A stretch of 64,000 nucleotides of DNA from Agrococcus jenensis (GCF_003752465.1 NZ_RKHJ01000001.1:1054001-1118000); one strand, 5' to 3'; positions 25,340 through 34,709 are shown, numbered from the stretch's first letter. Program-made: numbers and translations. The notes: generated from the letters alone by a model not told the origin.

Positions 25340-27025
25340 GTGAAGCACCGCATCCCCGACCCGCATCCCGCTGACGCTGCCGCGTTCGTGCGCCCCACGG
25401 ACGACGTCGAACCGCAGGTGTCGACCGCGCCGGAGCTCGTGCTGGTGCACGTCGACGGACGGCTCGCGCGGTTCGATCGGGACGACGTCGTGGTGCGCAA
25501 GGGGCTGTACGCGCTCGCGGACGGCCACATGACGCCGCACGAGTCGATGGTCGAGGACCTGCTCGCGATCGGCGCGGCGCTCGACGAGGCCGGCATCCCG
25601 TGCCTGCTCGTGCGCGACGACGACGGCCGGCCGATCATCGCGGTCGACCGCGCCCGCCGCAAGGCGCTCGCCGCGGCGCTCGCCGAGGCGTTCGCGGGCG
25701 AGCCGTTCTACGCCGAGGCGATCGCGCCCAAGAAGGCGGGCCGCGGCCCGGTGCTGCTCGCCGACGGCCGCCTCGCCGGCCACCCGAAGGCATCCGCCAT
25801 GCGCGTCTACCGGCCGAGGGTCGAGCCCGCGGGACGGCTGCGCTACGGCCGCGAGACCGCGGTGCAGCTCGAGCTCTGGCGCTTCGGCGAGGAGTCGCTC
25901 ACCGCGCCGCTGCCCAACGCCCTCATGCGCGCGACGATGCCGCGCCACGAGGCGGTCGTCGACACGGTGCAGCGCTACGGCCGCGAGTGGCAGACGATCC
26001 AGGACATGTGGGAGCCGCTCGCGAGCGACGTGTCGTTCGACATCGACATGGTGTTCTCGTGGGTCGACGGCTCGAGCGACGACTTCCAGCGCGAGCGCGC
26101 GAAGCGGATGCAGGCGTACGTCGTCGGCGAGGGCGACGACTCCGAGGCCCGCTACCGGCAGATCGACGAGCTCAAGTACGCGCTGCGGTCCGTGCACATG
26201 CACGCTCCCTGGGTGCGCCGGATCTTCATCGCCACCGACTCGCCCGCGCCCGCCTGGCTCGCCGACCACCCGAGGGTCACGATCGTGCCCGCAGAGGCGA
26301 TGTTCGCCGACCCCTCGGTGCTGCCCACGCACAACTCGCACGCGGTCGAGGCGCAGCTGCACCGCATCGAGGGGCTCAGCGAGCACTTCCTCTACTCGAA
26401 CGACGACATGTTCTTCGGCCGGGCGCTCAAGCCCGACATCTTCTTCTCGCCCGGTGGCGTCACGAAGTTCGTCGAGGCGACCACGCGCATCGGGCTCGGC
26501 GACACGACGCCCGACCGCTCCGGCCACGACAACGCCGCGCGCACGAACCGGCAGGTGCTGCGCCGCCGCTTCGGCGCCATCACCACCCGCCACCTCGAGC
26601 ACTGCGCGGCGCCGCTCACGCGCGGCGTGATGGCCGAGATGGAGCGGGAGTTCCCGGAGGAGTTCCGCCGCACGGCCGCGGCGCGCTTCCGCTCGGCGAC
26701 CGACATCTCGGTGACGAACTCGCTCTACCACTACTACGCGCTCATGACCGGGCGAGCGGTCCAGCAGACCGGCGCGAAGGTGCAGTACATCGAGACGACC
26801 CTGCGCAAGGCGCTGCCGGCGATGCAGCGGCTGCTGCGGAAGCGCGACCAGGACATGTTCTGCCTCAACGACGGCTCGTTCCCCGAGATCTCCGTCGAGG
26901 AGCGCACCGCCGCGGTGCGCGCGTTCCTCGAGGCGTACTTCCCGATCGCCGCTCCCTGGGAGCGCGATGCACGCGGCAGCGCCGATGCGGCGCGCGGCGG
27001 CTTCGGCGTGCTCGGCTCGGCCTAG
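25340..27025 (+). CDS. Stealth family sugar-phosphate transferase
   Basis: Stealth proteins transfer sugar-1-phosphate to build phosphate-linked surface glycans. The 561-residue product shows the conserved blocks in order: CR1 DIDMVFSWVDGSS (~235), CR2 with RYRQIDELKYALRS and RRIFIATD (~270-300), CR3 around HLEHCAAPLTR (~415) and CR4 FCLNDGSF (~508). The first ~230 residues are a variable region. Start is GTG at 25340 with GGAG about 12 bases upstream. It is divergent from the phosphoesterase and overlaps the convergent ribokinase stop by four bases. No other polysaccharide gene is adjacent. Confidence 0.9.
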   Translation: MKHRIPDPHPADAAAFVRPTDDVEPQVSTAPELVLVHVDGRLARFDRDDVVVRKGLYALADGHMTPHESMVEDLLAIGAALDEAGIPCLLVRDDDGRPIIAVDRARRKALAAALAEAFAGEPFYAEAIAPKKAGRGPVLLADGRLAGHPKASAMRVYRPRVEPAGRLRYGRETAVQLELWRFGEESLTAPLPNALMRATMPRHEAVVDTVQRYGREWQTIQDMWEPLASDVSFDIDMVFSWVDGSSDDFQRERAKRMQAYVVGEGDDSEARYRQIDELKYALRSVHMHAPWVRRIFIATDSPAPAWLADHPRVTIVPAEAMFADPSVLPTHNSHAVEAQLHRIEGLSEHFLYSNDDMFFGRALKPDIFFSPGGVTKFVEATTRIGLGDTTPDRSGHDNAARTNRQVLRRRFGAITTRHLEHCAAPLTRGVMAEMEREFPEEFRRTAAARFRSATDISVTNSLYHYYALMTGRAVQQTGAKVQYIETTLRKALPAMQRLLRKRDQDMFCLNDGSFPEISVEERTAAVRAFLEAYFPIAAPWERDARGSADAARGGFGVLGSA

Positions 27026-27942
27026 CCCAGCAGCGCGTCGACCTCGGCTGCCGTCGGCACGCTGGACGAGGAGCCGCGGCGCGTGACCGCGATCGCGCCG
27101 GCCGCCGCGGCGCGGCGGATCGCCTGCTCGAGCGGCAGGCCGGCGGCGATGGCCGCGGCGAGCGCACCCGCGTAGGCGTCGCCCGCGGCGGTCGTGTCGA
27201 CCACCTCGACCGGGATCGACGGGTGGTCGGTCGCGCCCTCCGCCGTGATGAGCACGCTGCCCGCACCGCCCATCGTGATGAGCGCGGCACCCGCGCCCCG
27301 CTCGAGGAACCAGCGCCCCGCCGCGATCGCGCCCTCGCGCGAGTCGACCCGGATGCCGGTGAGCAGGCTCGCCTCCGACTCGTTCGGCTTCACGATGTCG
27401 ACGAGCGGCCAGATGGCCGGATCGAGCGGCGCTGCCGGCGCGGGGTCGAGGATCACGGTCATCCCCGCCTCGCGCGCGAGCCGCGCTGCCGCGAGGGTGA
27501 TGGCGAAGGGCGTCTCGAGCTGGGTGAGCAGCACGCGCGCGCTGCCTGCGAGGGCCGAGAATGCGTGCTCGAGCTGCGCTGCGTCGAGCGAGGCGTTCGC
27601 CTGCGGCACCACGACGATGTCGTTGTCGCCGTCGTCGGCGACGCGGATGTGCGCGATGCCGGTCTGGCCAGGCACGGTGCGGACGTGCTGGAGGTCGACA
27701 CCGGCGGTGCCGAGGCTCTCGGTGACGAGCCGGCCGAACACGTCGTCGCCGACGCATCCGACCATGTGCGCCGTCGCGCCGGCCCGTGCCACGGCGACCG
27801 CCTGGTTGGCGCCCTTGCCGCCGAGCTGCAGCTCGAACGCGTCGCCGGTGATGGTCTCGCCGCGCTCGGGCACGCGGGCCGAGAAGGTCGTCAGGTCGAC
27901 GTTGATCGAGCCGACGATGAGGACGCCGCTGGTCTCAGGCAT
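27022..27942 (-). CDS. rbsK: Ribokinase
   Basis: This PfkB-family kinase phosphorylates D-ribose at O5. The 306-residue sequence has GSINVDLTTF, the GGKGANQAVA sugar-binding signature (~42-51), KPNESEASLLTG, and the catalytic DTTAAGDAYAGAL near the C-terminus. The ATG lies 6 bases after a minus-strand TAGCCT box. Its stop overlaps the convergent Stealth gene by four bases. No ribose transporter adjoins it, so the ribose could come from nucleoside hydrolysis. Confidence 0.92.
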   Translation of the reverse strand: MPETSGVLIVGSINVDLTTFSARVPERGETITGDAFELQLGGKGANQAVAVARAGATAHMVGCVGDDVFGRLVTESLGTAGVDLQHVRTVPGQTGIAHIRVADDGDNDIVVVPQANASLDAAQLEHAFSALAGSARVLLTQLETPFAITLAAARLAREAGMTVILDPAPAAPLDPAIWPLVDIVKPNESEASLLTGIRVDSREGAIAAGRWFLERGAGAALITMGGAGSVLITAEGATDHPSIPVEVVDTTAAGDAYAGALAAAIAAGLPLEQAIRRAAAAGAIAVTRRGSSSSVPTAAEVDALLG

Positions 27943-27948
27943 GGCTCG

Positions 27949-27954
27949 AGGCTA
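27949..27954 (-). promoter_or_regulatory. -10 box of rbsK (leaderless)
   Basis: Minus-strand TAGCCT ends 6 bases before the ATG at 27942. Confidence 0.5.
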
Positions 27955-28014
27955 GCGGCAGCCGCCGCCCCGACCGGCGCGAGAGTCGCGCGGGACGGCT
28001 CCCACAGCGCACAA

Positions 28015-28034
28015 TGTCTACGGTTGACAGAAGG
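28015..28034. promoter_or_regulatory. Degenerate FCD-type operator before the GntR gene
   Basis: GTCTACGGTTGACAGAAGG aligns with the strong operator at 62384 at most positions (CTAC-GT-TG-ACAG). It lies 9 bases before the GntR ATG and runs into the ribosome-binding site, suggesting autoregulation. Confidence 0.5.
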
Positions 28035-28042
28035 AGGGCGCG

Positions 28043-28705
28043 ATGTCGTCAGTGCAGGTGCAGCGGTCGAGGAGCCTCGGGCGCCAGGTCGCGGACGTGC
28101 TGCGGCAGCGGATCGTCCGCGGTGAGATCCTGCCGGGCTCGCGCCTCGTGGAGGAGGCCGTCGCCGAGGAGTTCGCCGTCAGCCGCGGCCCGGTGCGCGA
28201 CGCCTTCACGCAGCTGAGCTTCGAGCGGCTCGTCGAGGTGCGCAAGCCCGCGGGCGTCTTCGTGATCGGCCTCACGCTCGACGATGTCGAGCAGCTCTAC
28301 AGCCTGCGCGGCGCGCTCGAGGCGCTCGCGCTGCGGCGCGCGATGCGGGTCGAGGACGAGGAGCGCTGGCGCGAGTCCGAAGGCTCTGTCGAGGCGATGC
28401 TCGAGAGCGCCCGCCGGCAGGACGCCGAGGCGTTCCTCGCGGCCGACCTCGTCTTCCACTCGCGCATCTACGACCTCGCCGAGCACCCCCGGCTGCTGGG
28501 CGCGTGGGAGCAGTACAAGCCGACCTTCGAGGCGCTCCTCGACGTGACCATCCACCAGGACCGCGACCTCACGGATGCGGCGGAGGACCACGCGCGGCTG
28601 CTGCAGACGATGCGGTCGGGCGACGAGGAGGCCGCCTCGGCAGCGCTCGCGCGGCACCTCGAGGGGTCGCACGCGCGCATGCGCGCTGCCATCGAGGCTC
28701 GCTGA
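28043..28705 (+). CDS. GntR-family transcriptional regulator with FCD domain
   Basis: The 220-residue product has an N-terminal winged helix (LGRQVADVLRQRIVRGEILPG, then EEFAVSRGPVRDAFTQL, residues ~12-70) and a C-terminal FCD domain with the metal/ligand histidines expected of the family (DLVFHSRIY, EDHARLL, HLEGSHARM). AAGGAGG lies a few bases before the ATG. FadR/GntR-FCD proteins respond to organic or sugar acids. It directly precedes the tripartite tricarboxylate transporter operon, and its probable operators occur there and at 60966 and 62384. Confidence 0.92.
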   Translation: MSSVQVQRSRSLGRQVADVLRQRIVRGEILPGSRLVEEAVAEEFAVSRGPVRDAFTQLSFERLVEVRKPAGVFVIGLTLDDVEQLYSLRGALEALALRRAMRVEDEERWRESEGSVEAMLESARRQDAEAFLAADLVFHSRIYDLAEHPRLLGAWEQYKPTFEALLDVTIHQDRDLTDAAEDHARLLQTMRSGDEEAASAALARHLEGSHARMRAAIEAR

Positions 28706-28830
28706 CAACGGCGGGCGGTCACCCGCCTGCACCGGGGCCGCGCCTGGCCGCGGCGGCGTCCGGCACGCTTGCCGGCGTCGCCCGCGCCCGCCCGCCGGCA
28801 AGACGCCGACGACGGCATCCAGCACAACAG

Positions 28831-28860
28831 TTGACTGTAAACAGTGAACGGGGCTAGTGT
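28831..28860 (+). promoter_or_regulatory. Promoter of the tripartite transporter operon with overlapping operator
   Basis: TTGACT (28831-28836), an 18-base spacer and TAGTGT (28855-28860) form a promoter. The perfect palindrome ACTGT-AA-ACAGT (28834-28845) covers the -35 and early spacer, as expected for repression by the adjacent FCD regulator. Confidence 0.7.
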
Positions 28861-28908
28861 CGGGCCATCGGCACCCGCCGACCCACTCGATGACGAGGAG
28901 GAGCAACG

Positions 28909-29901
28909 ATGCCCCGTCCCCACGCCCCCCGCCCGATCGCCGCACTCGCAGCGATCGGCATCGGCGCCGCCGCACTGGTCGGCTGCTCCGCGAGCACCCC
29001 GAGCACCGACGGGAGCGCGGCTCCCGAGGAGTCCGCGGCCTCCACGTTCCCCGAGGGCGACATCCGCCTGATCATCCAGGCCAACCCCGGTGGCGGCTCC
29101 GACCTGTCGTCCCGCGCGCTCGCCGCGGAGCTCGAGCAGATCCTCGGCGTCTCGGTGATCGCCGAGAACATGCCCGGCGCTTCCGGCGCGCTCGCGATGG
29201 AGTACGTCGCGTCGCAGCCCGCCGACGGCACCGTCATCGGCTTCGGACCGGTCGAGATCGCGATGCTCAACACGACGCAGGGCGCCGACGTGCTGCCCGA
29301 GAACTACGACTTCCTGGGGCAGATCATGCTCGCCCCCGGCGTCATCTCGGTCGCCGCCGACAGCGACATCCAGACGCTCGAGGACCTCGTCGCCCGCTCG
29401 GAGGAGGCGCCGCTCACGGTCGCCAACTCCGGCGCAGGCTCGATCTGGGAGGCCGCCACGCTGGGCCTCGGCGACGTCACCGGCGCGCAGCTGACCCCCG
29501 TGCCCTACGACGGCGGCGCGACCGCCGTCTCCGCCGCGGCATCCGGCGAGGCCGACGCGGCCGTCTCTGGCCTCGGCGAGGCGCTCGCCCAAGAGGGCGC
29601 CGTCCGCGTGCTCGCCGTCATGCACGGCGAGCGCCACCCGAAGGCACCCGACGTCGAGACCGTCGAGGAGGCGCTCGGCGAGGACGTCGCGTTCGGCGGC
29701 TGGGGCGGCATCTACGCGCCGGCCGGTCTTCCGGAGGACGTGCACGCCACGCTCGAGGACGCGATCGCGCAGGCCGTCGAGAGCGAGAGCTACCAGCAGT
29801 TCCAGGACAACTCGGGCAACCTCGTCGTCTACCGGGACTCCGAGGAGTTCACGACGTTCGTCGAGGACCAGTTCGGCATCTTCCAGGACCTCCTGGGCTG
29901 A
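28909..29901 (+). CDS. Tripartite tricarboxylate transporter substrate-binding lipoprotein (TctC-like)
   Basis: The 330-residue product has a lipoprotein signal peptide ending in LVGC (lipid-modified Cys ~26) and a Ser/Ala/Glu-rich linker. The mature part shows the TctC/Bug pattern: IRLIIQANPGGGSDLSSRALA, GVSVIAENMPGASGALAMEYV and the APAGLPEDVHATLEDAI region. It would capture a carboxylate outside the membrane for the TctAB permease. GAGGAGGAG precedes the ATG. The first gene of the operon, it is followed by a strong hairpin. Confidence 0.92.
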   Translation: MPRPHAPRPIAALAAIGIGAAALVGCSASTPSTDGSAAPEESAASTFPEGDIRLIIQANPGGGSDLSSRALAAELEQILGVSVIAENMPGASGALAMEYVASQPADGTVIGFGPVEIAMLNTTQGADVLPENYDFLGQIMLAPGVISVAADSDIQTLEDLVARSEEAPLTVANSGAGSIWEAATLGLGDVTGAQLTPVPYDGGATAVSAAASGEADAAVSGLGEALAQEGAVRVLAVMHGERHPKAPDVETVEEALGEDVAFGGWGGIYAPAGLPEDVHATLEDAIAQAVESESYQQFQDNSGNLVVYRDSEEFTTFVEDQFGIFQDLLG

Positions 29902-29907
29902 CGCCTC

Positions 29908-29936
29908 GGGGCGGCCGGGCCGAGCCCGGCCGCCCC
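29908..29936 (+). terminator. Perfect 13-bp hairpin between tctC- and tctB-like genes
   Basis: GGGGCGGCCGGGC-CGA-GCCCGGCCGCCCC starts 7 bases after the binding-protein stop. With no U-tract and an intact operon downstream, it probably protects the 3' end or attenuates read-through so that the binding protein is made in excess. Confidence 0.65.
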
Positions 29937-30019
29937 ATCCCCGTCGCGCGGGCTCCAGCCCGCCGGCCCGCGCTGCCGACCCGGCAGCCCCCTTCCGCGC
30001 GACTGCTGAGGAGTCGACG

Positions 30020-30544
30020 ATGACGGACGCCGCACCCGCACCCGCACCCGCGCGTCGCTGGACGCGCGACACCGCGATGGAGCTGGTGGTGTCGCTCGCG
30101 CTCCTCGCGCTCGCGATCGCCTACCTCGTGCTCTCCTCGCAGATCGAGCTGCGCCGCGAGGCGGCGCCGGGCCAGATGGACGCCCGGGCGTGGCCCGTGT
30201 TCCTCGGGGTCGCCGCCGTCGTGACCGCCGGCCCGCTCGTGCTGCGCACGATGCTGCGCGGCGCCGATCCGCGCGACGAGATCGAGACGGCCCAGCCGGG
30301 CGGCCTCCTCCGCGTCGGCGGCACCATGGCGATCGCGCTCGCCTACCTCGCGCTCTGGGCCGTGAACGACCTCGTGCTGCCCGGCATCAAGATCCCCGTG
30401 TTCCCGATCGCGACCGCGCTCGCGGTCGCTGCCCTGCTGCTGCTCTACGGCCACCGCGGCTGGAAGGGCCTCGTCATCTACCCGATCGCGCTCGCAGCCC
30501 TCAACTGGGTGCTGTTCGCGATGCTGCTGAGGATCCCCCTGTGA
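30020..30544 (+). CDS. Tripartite tricarboxylate transporter small permease (TctB-like)
   Basis: The 174-residue protein has about four hydrophobic segments (residues ~20-40, 58-75, 100-120, 125-170) as in TctB, the small membrane subunit. The N-terminus has an Ala-Pro repeat. GAGGAG precedes the ATG at 30020. It overlaps the large permease gene by four bases (GTGA). Assigned mainly by topology and position between TctC- and TctA-like genes. Confidence 0.88.
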   Translation: MTDAAPAPAPARRWTRDTAMELVVSLALLALAIAYLVLSSQIELRREAAPGQMDARAWPVFLGVAAVVTAGPLVLRTMLRGADPRDEIETAQPGGLLRVGGTMAIALAYLALWAVNDLVLPGIKIPVFPIATALAVAALLLLYGHRGWKGLVIYPIALAALNWVLFAMLLRIPL

Positions 30545-32169
30545 ACGCCTTCGTCGACGGCATCTCGGCCCTGCTCGAGATCAACGTCATCATCGCCCTC
30601 GTCGTGGGCATGGTCCTCGGCATGCTCGTCGGAGCCTTCCCCGGCCTCACCGCGACCATGGTCGTCGCGCTCGCCGCCGGCTTCACCATGACCATGGAGC
30701 CCGTGCAGGGCCTCGCGGTGCTGCTGTCCATCTACGTCGCCGCCAACTTCGGCGACCGCGTGCCGTCCATCCTCGTGAACACGCCGGGCACACCGGCGTC
30801 GATCGCGACGACGCTCGACGGCTACCCGATGGCGAAGCAGGGCAAGGCGGGCCTCGCGCTCACCGTCTCCGCGCTCGTCTCGGCCGTCGGCATCCTCGCG
30901 TCGATCATCCTGTTCTGCGCCGCCGCCGTGCCGATCGCCTCGTTCGCGCGGTCGTCGTTCAAGAGCCCGGAGCTCTTCGCGCTCGTCGTCTTCGGCATCG
31001 CCGTGATGATCGGCATCTCGTCGAAGTCGATGATCAAGGGCATCCTCGGCGGCCTCATCGGCCTCATGCTCGGCACCGTCGGCGCCTACTCGGCCACGGC
31101 CGACCAGCGCTTCACCTTCGGCGTGCTCGAGCTGCAGGAGGGCCTCAACTTCATCGCCGTCATCATCGGCCTCTTCGGCATCGCCGAGCTCTTCGACCAG
31201 CTGCTCACCCACACGAAGTCGTCGGTGCGGCCCATCTCGAGCCTCGGCCGGTGGTGGCCGAACCGCTCGGAGCTGCGCCAGACCGGCCGTGCGGTGGCCG
31301 TCGGCGGCGGCGTCGGGCTCGGCGTCGGCCTCATCCCCGCCGCGGGCGGCGACATCGCCGGGCTCATCGGCTGGGAGCGCGCCCGCCGCGTCTCGAAGAC
31401 GCCCGAGCGCTTCGGCAAGGGCTCGCTCGAGGGACTCGCCGCGGCCGACACGGCCTCGAGCGCGACGCTCGGCGGGTCGCTCACGACGACCATGGCGCTC
31501 GGCGTCCCGGGCGACTCGGTCATGGCGGTGATGATCGGCTCGATGATCATCTGGGGCATCGCCCCGGGTCCGAGCCTCTTCACGAACCACCCCGACCTCG
31601 TCGTCTCGATCGCCGGCATCATGCTGCTCGCGACCCTGCTGTCGCTCGGCCTCAGCCTCGTGCGCATGAAGGGCATGGTGCGCCTGCTCGACGTGCCGCA
31701 GCCGTACCTGTGGAGCGGCATCCTCATCTTCTGCATCGTCGGCACCTACGCGACGACGAACAGCCTCTCGACGGTGCTCACGATGCTCGTGTTCGGCGTG
31801 GTCGGCCTGGTCTTCAAGCGCATCGAGATGCCCGCCGGCCCGGTCGTGCTCGGCCTCCTGCTCGGGCCGCTCGCGGAGGAGAACCTCGCCCGCACGCTCG
31901 CGATCCTGCCGACGCGCCCCTTCCTCGAGGTCGTGAGCCCCATCGCGCTCGTGCTGCTCGCGCTCGCGGTGCTCTCCGTCGTCGTGCCGGCCATCCGGTC
32001 GGCGATGCGGTCGCGCCGCGATCGGGGCTCGCTCGCCGAGCGCCTCCGCGAGGAGGCGGAGGCCGAGGCCGCCGAGTACCAGACCGACCAGGCCGGCCAG
32101 ACCGACCAGACCGACCACACCGATCCTGCCGGCGCGAGCGCGCCCGGCGCCGACACCCGACGGAGCTGA
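30541..32169 (+). CDS. Tripartite tricarboxylate transporter large permease (TctA-like)
   Basis: The 542-residue membrane protein carries the TctA hallmarks: GMLVGAFPGLTATMVVALA near the N-terminus, GTPASIATTLDGYPMAKQGKAG, and GGSLTTTMALGVPGDSVMAVM in the second half, with about 11-12 membrane spans. Start is GTG at 30541, coupled to the small subunit. The last ~35 residues are hydrophilic with a TDQ/TDH tandem repeat, unusual for the family. The next gene starts 2 bases after the stop. Confidence 0.93.
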   Translation: MNAFVDGISALLEINVIIALVVGMVLGMLVGAFPGLTATMVVALAAGFTMTMEPVQGLAVLLSIYVAANFGDRVPSILVNTPGTPASIATTLDGYPMAKQGKAGLALTVSALVSAVGILASIILFCAAAVPIASFARSSFKSPELFALVVFGIAVMIGISSKSMIKGILGGLIGLMLGTVGAYSATADQRFTFGVLELQEGLNFIAVIIGLFGIAELFDQLLTHTKSSVRPISSLGRWWPNRSELRQTGRAVAVGGGVGLGVGLIPAAGGDIAGLIGWERARRVSKTPERFGKGSLEGLAAADTASSATLGGSLTTTMALGVPGDSVMAVMIGSMIIWGIAPGPSLFTNHPDLVVSIAGIMLLATLLSLGLSLVRMKGMVRLLDVPQPYLWSGILIFCIVGTYATTNSLSTVLTMLVFGVVGLVFKRIEMPAGPVVLGLLLGPLAEENLARTLAILPTRPFLEVVSPIALVLLALAVLSVVVPAIRSAMRSRRDRGSLAERLREEAEAEAAEYQTDQAGQTDQTDHTDPAGASAPGADTRRS

Positions 32170-32170
32170 C

Positions 32171-33037
32171 GTGCCCCACGACATCCTGACCGCAGTCCCC
32201 ACCTCGTTCCTGCCCGGCGGTGAGCTCGACGCCGAGGGCAGCCGCGCGATCCTCGAGCACGTCGGCCGCTCCGGCAATGAGGGCGCCTTCGTGCTCGGCA
32301 CGACCGGCGAGTTCCCCGTCATCGAGGAGGACGAGTTCACGACGCTCACGCGCCTCGCGATCGACACGCTCGGCGGCACCATGCGCGTGGTCGTGCACAT
32401 CGGCCACCCGAGCGCGTACGGCGCCCTGCGCCGCCTCGCGATCGCCCGCGCCGCCGGCGCCACCGAGGTCGCCGCGATCACGCCCTACTACCTGCCCGTG
32501 AGCGACGAGGCGATCCTCGACTACTTCGCGCAGCTGTCGGCCGCATCCGACGGCATCGCGCTCTGGGTCTACGTCTACCCCGCGCGCAGCGGCAACCACG
32601 TCTCGCCCGCGCTGCTCGCGCGGCTCGCGACGCTGCCGAACGTGGTGGGCGCGAAGGTGAGCGAGCTCTCGCTCGACGAGATCCAGGCCTACCGCGATGC
32701 GGTGCCGGAGTCCTTCGTGCTCTACACCGGCGCCGACCGCGACCTCGTCGCCGCCGCCGGCTCCGGCGCGCAGGGCGTCGTCTCGGGCGTGAGCTCGGTG
32801 CTGCCGCGGCCGTTCCGCGCGCTCGCCGGCGCCGCCGCGAGCGGTGACGCGGCCGCGATCGACCGCGCCCAGCACGACGTCGACGACGTCGTCGCCATCA
32901 TCGGCGGCGACATGGCGCGCATGAAGGAGGCGCTGCGCATCCTCGGCGTCGCCGACGGCACCTGCCGCATGATGCTCGACGCACCGGACGAGGCCGCCAT
33001 CGCCGAGATCCACCGCGTCGTCGCCGCGTACCGCTGA
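32171..33037 (+). CDS. Dihydrodipicolinate synthase/N-acetylneuraminate lyase family protein
   Basis: The 288-residue TIM-barrel aldolase/dehydratase shows LGTTGEF, Tyr136 (YVYP) and the Schiff-base lysine Lys162 (VVGAKVSE). Members condense or cleave pyruvate-containing acids or dehydrate sugar acids. Position in an operon with a carboxylate transporter and a fucose-isomerase-like protein argues for catabolism rather than lysine synthesis. Start is GTG at 32171. It lacks the standard DapA arginine context, so I leave the reaction open. Confidence 0.85.
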   Translation: MPHDILTAVPTSFLPGGELDAEGSRAILEHVGRSGNEGAFVLGTTGEFPVIEEDEFTTLTRLAIDTLGGTMRVVVHIGHPSAYGALRRLAIARAAGATEVAAITPYYLPVSDEAILDYFAQLSAASDGIALWVYVYPARSGNHVSPALLARLATLPNVVGAKVSELSLDEIQAYRDAVPESFVLYTGADRDLVAAAGSGAQGVVSGVSSVLPRPFRALAGAAASGDAAAIDRAQHDVDDVVAIIGGDMARMKEALRILGVADGTCRMMLDAPDEAAIAEIHRVVAAYR

Positions 33038-33074
33038 CATCAGGCGGCGCGAGCGCGCCGCGAGGAAGGACACC

Positions 33075-34709
33075 GTGACCACCTACACGTTCCCCGAGCG
33101 GCGCGTCGCCGCCGAGGCTGCCCCCCGCACCGTCTACGCGGTCGCCTCCGGCGATCTGCGGCTCGCCGCGAACACCACCTGCTGGCCCGCCCAGCAGGCG
33201 TTCGAGGCGCAGGTCGGCGCGGCGCTCGAGTCGCACGGGTGGGCCATGCAGCGCGCCCACGAGGTCGACCCCGAGACCGGGCACGGCTTCATCGACTCGC
33301 AGGCGAAGGGCATCCGCGTCTTCCGCGACGTGCCGAAGGATGCGCCGGTCGTCGTCGTCGACGCCGTCTGGCAGTACAGCCACCACGTGCTCGCGGGCCT
33401 CCGCGCCCACCGCGGCCCGATCCTCATCGTCGCCAACTGGTCCGGGCAGTTCCCGGGCCTCGTCGGGCTGCTCAACCTCACCGCGAGCCTGACGAAGGCC
33501 GAGATCGCGCATTCGATCCTGTGGAGCGAGGACTTCACCGACGCGTGGGCGCGCACGAAGCTGGCGGAGTGGCTCGAGACCGGCACGATCGCTCACGCGA
33601 CCGAGCACGTGCGCGACCTCCCGGCGCTGCCGGAGAGCGAGGAGGCCCGCCTGGGCACCGAGCTCGCGGCACAGCTGCGGGACGACCACGCGGTCATCGG
33701 CGTCTTCGACGAGGGCTGCATGGGCATGTACAACGCGATCATCGACGACGAGATGCTCAACCCGACCGGCATCTACAAGGAGCGCCTCTCGCAGAGCGCG
33801 CTACTGGCCGAGATGGACCGCGTGCCGGACGCCGAGGCGGAGGGCGCGCTGCGGTGGCTCGAGGACGCCGGGCTGACGTTCCACTGGGGCGAGGACGACG
33901 CGACCGAGCTGACGCGGGAGCAGGTGCTGAGCCAGATGCGCATGTACATCGCGGCGCTCCGCATCGGCGACGACTACGGCGTCGACGCGATCGGCATCCA
34001 GTACCAGCAGGGCCTCAAGGACCAGTGCGCCGCGTCCGACCTCGCCGAGGGGCTGCTCAACAACGTCGAGCGCCCGCCGGTGCGCTCGCGCGACGGCGAG
34101 CGGGAGCTGTGGGCCGGCGCGCCGCTGCCGCACTTCAACGAGGTCGACGAGGGCGTCGCGGTCGACGCGCTCGTGACGAACCGGGTGTGGACCGCGATGG
34201 GCTTCGACCCCGCGACGACGCTGCACGACATCCGCTGGGGCGAGGACTACGACGGCGAGTTCGTCTGGGTGTTCGAGATCTCGGGCTCGGTGCCCGCGAG
34301 CCACAACGGCGGCTACGACCGCTCGTACTCGATGCGCCAGGTGCCGATGTTCTTCCCGAAGGGCGGCGGCACGCTCTCGGGCGTCTCGAAGCCGGGCGAG
34401 ATCGTCTGGTCGCGCGTGTTCGTCATGGACGGCGCGCTGCACGTCGACATCGGCAGGGCGCACGTCGTCGCGCTGCCCGAGGAGGAGACGCAGCGCCGCC
34501 TCGAGTCGACCGACCGCCAGTGGCCGATCATGCACGCCGTGCTGCACGGCGTGAGCCGCGACCAGCTGATGGCGCGCCACAAGTCGAACCACATCCAGGT
34601 CGCCTACGCGCCCGACGCGGACGCCGCCGACCGGGCGCTCACCGCGAAGGCGGCGATGTTCGCCGGCATGGGCATCCGCGTGCACCTCTGCGGCGACGTC
34701 GCCCTCTGA
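33075..34709 (+). CDS. L-fucose/L-arabinose isomerase-like protein
   Basis: The 544-residue product resembles hexulose isomerases of the FucI fold: VFDEGCMGMYNAII contains a Glu in the family's metal-binding block, and WGEDYDGEFVWVFEISGSVPASHNGGYDR and the C-terminal HKSNHIQVAYA supply further metal/ligand-like acidic and His residues. Known members interconvert aldoses and ketoses with Mn2+. Downstream kinase or aldolase genes for fucose are absent, so the substrate may differ. Start is GTG at 33075 with AGGAAGGA nearby. Last gene of the operon, followed by an 11-bp hairpin. Confidence 0.78.
   Translation: MTTYTFPERRVAAEAAPRTVYAVASGDLRLAANTTCWPAQQAFEAQVGAALESHGWAMQRAHEVDPETGHGFIDSQAKGIRVFRDVPKDAPVVVVDAVWQYSHHVLAGLRAHRGPILIVANWSGQFPGLVGLLNLTASLTKAEIAHSILWSEDFTDAWARTKLAEWLETGTIAHATEHVRDLPALPESEEARLGTELAAQLRDDHAVIGVFDEGCMGMYNAIIDDEMLNPTGIYKERLSQSALLAEMDRVPDAEAEGALRWLEDAGLTFHWGEDDATELTREQVLSQMRMYIAALRIGDDYGVDAIGIQYQQGLKDQCAASDLAEGLLNNVERPPVRSRDGERELWAGAPLPHFNEVDEGVAVDALVTNRVWTAMGFDPATTLHDIRWGEDYDGEFVWVFEISGSVPASHNGGYDRSYSMRQVPMFFPKGGGTLSGVSKPGEIVWSRVFVMDGALHVDIGRAHVVALPEEETQRRLESTDRQWPIMHAVLHGVSRDQLMARHKSNHIQVAYAPDADAADRALTAKAAMFAGMGIRVHLCGDVAL

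Noticed and set aside
28909..34709. Calling the operon an L-fucose pathway
   Set aside because: Only an isomerase-like protein supports it; fuculokinase and fuculose-phosphate aldolase are missing from this operon and the transporter is of a carboxylate type.
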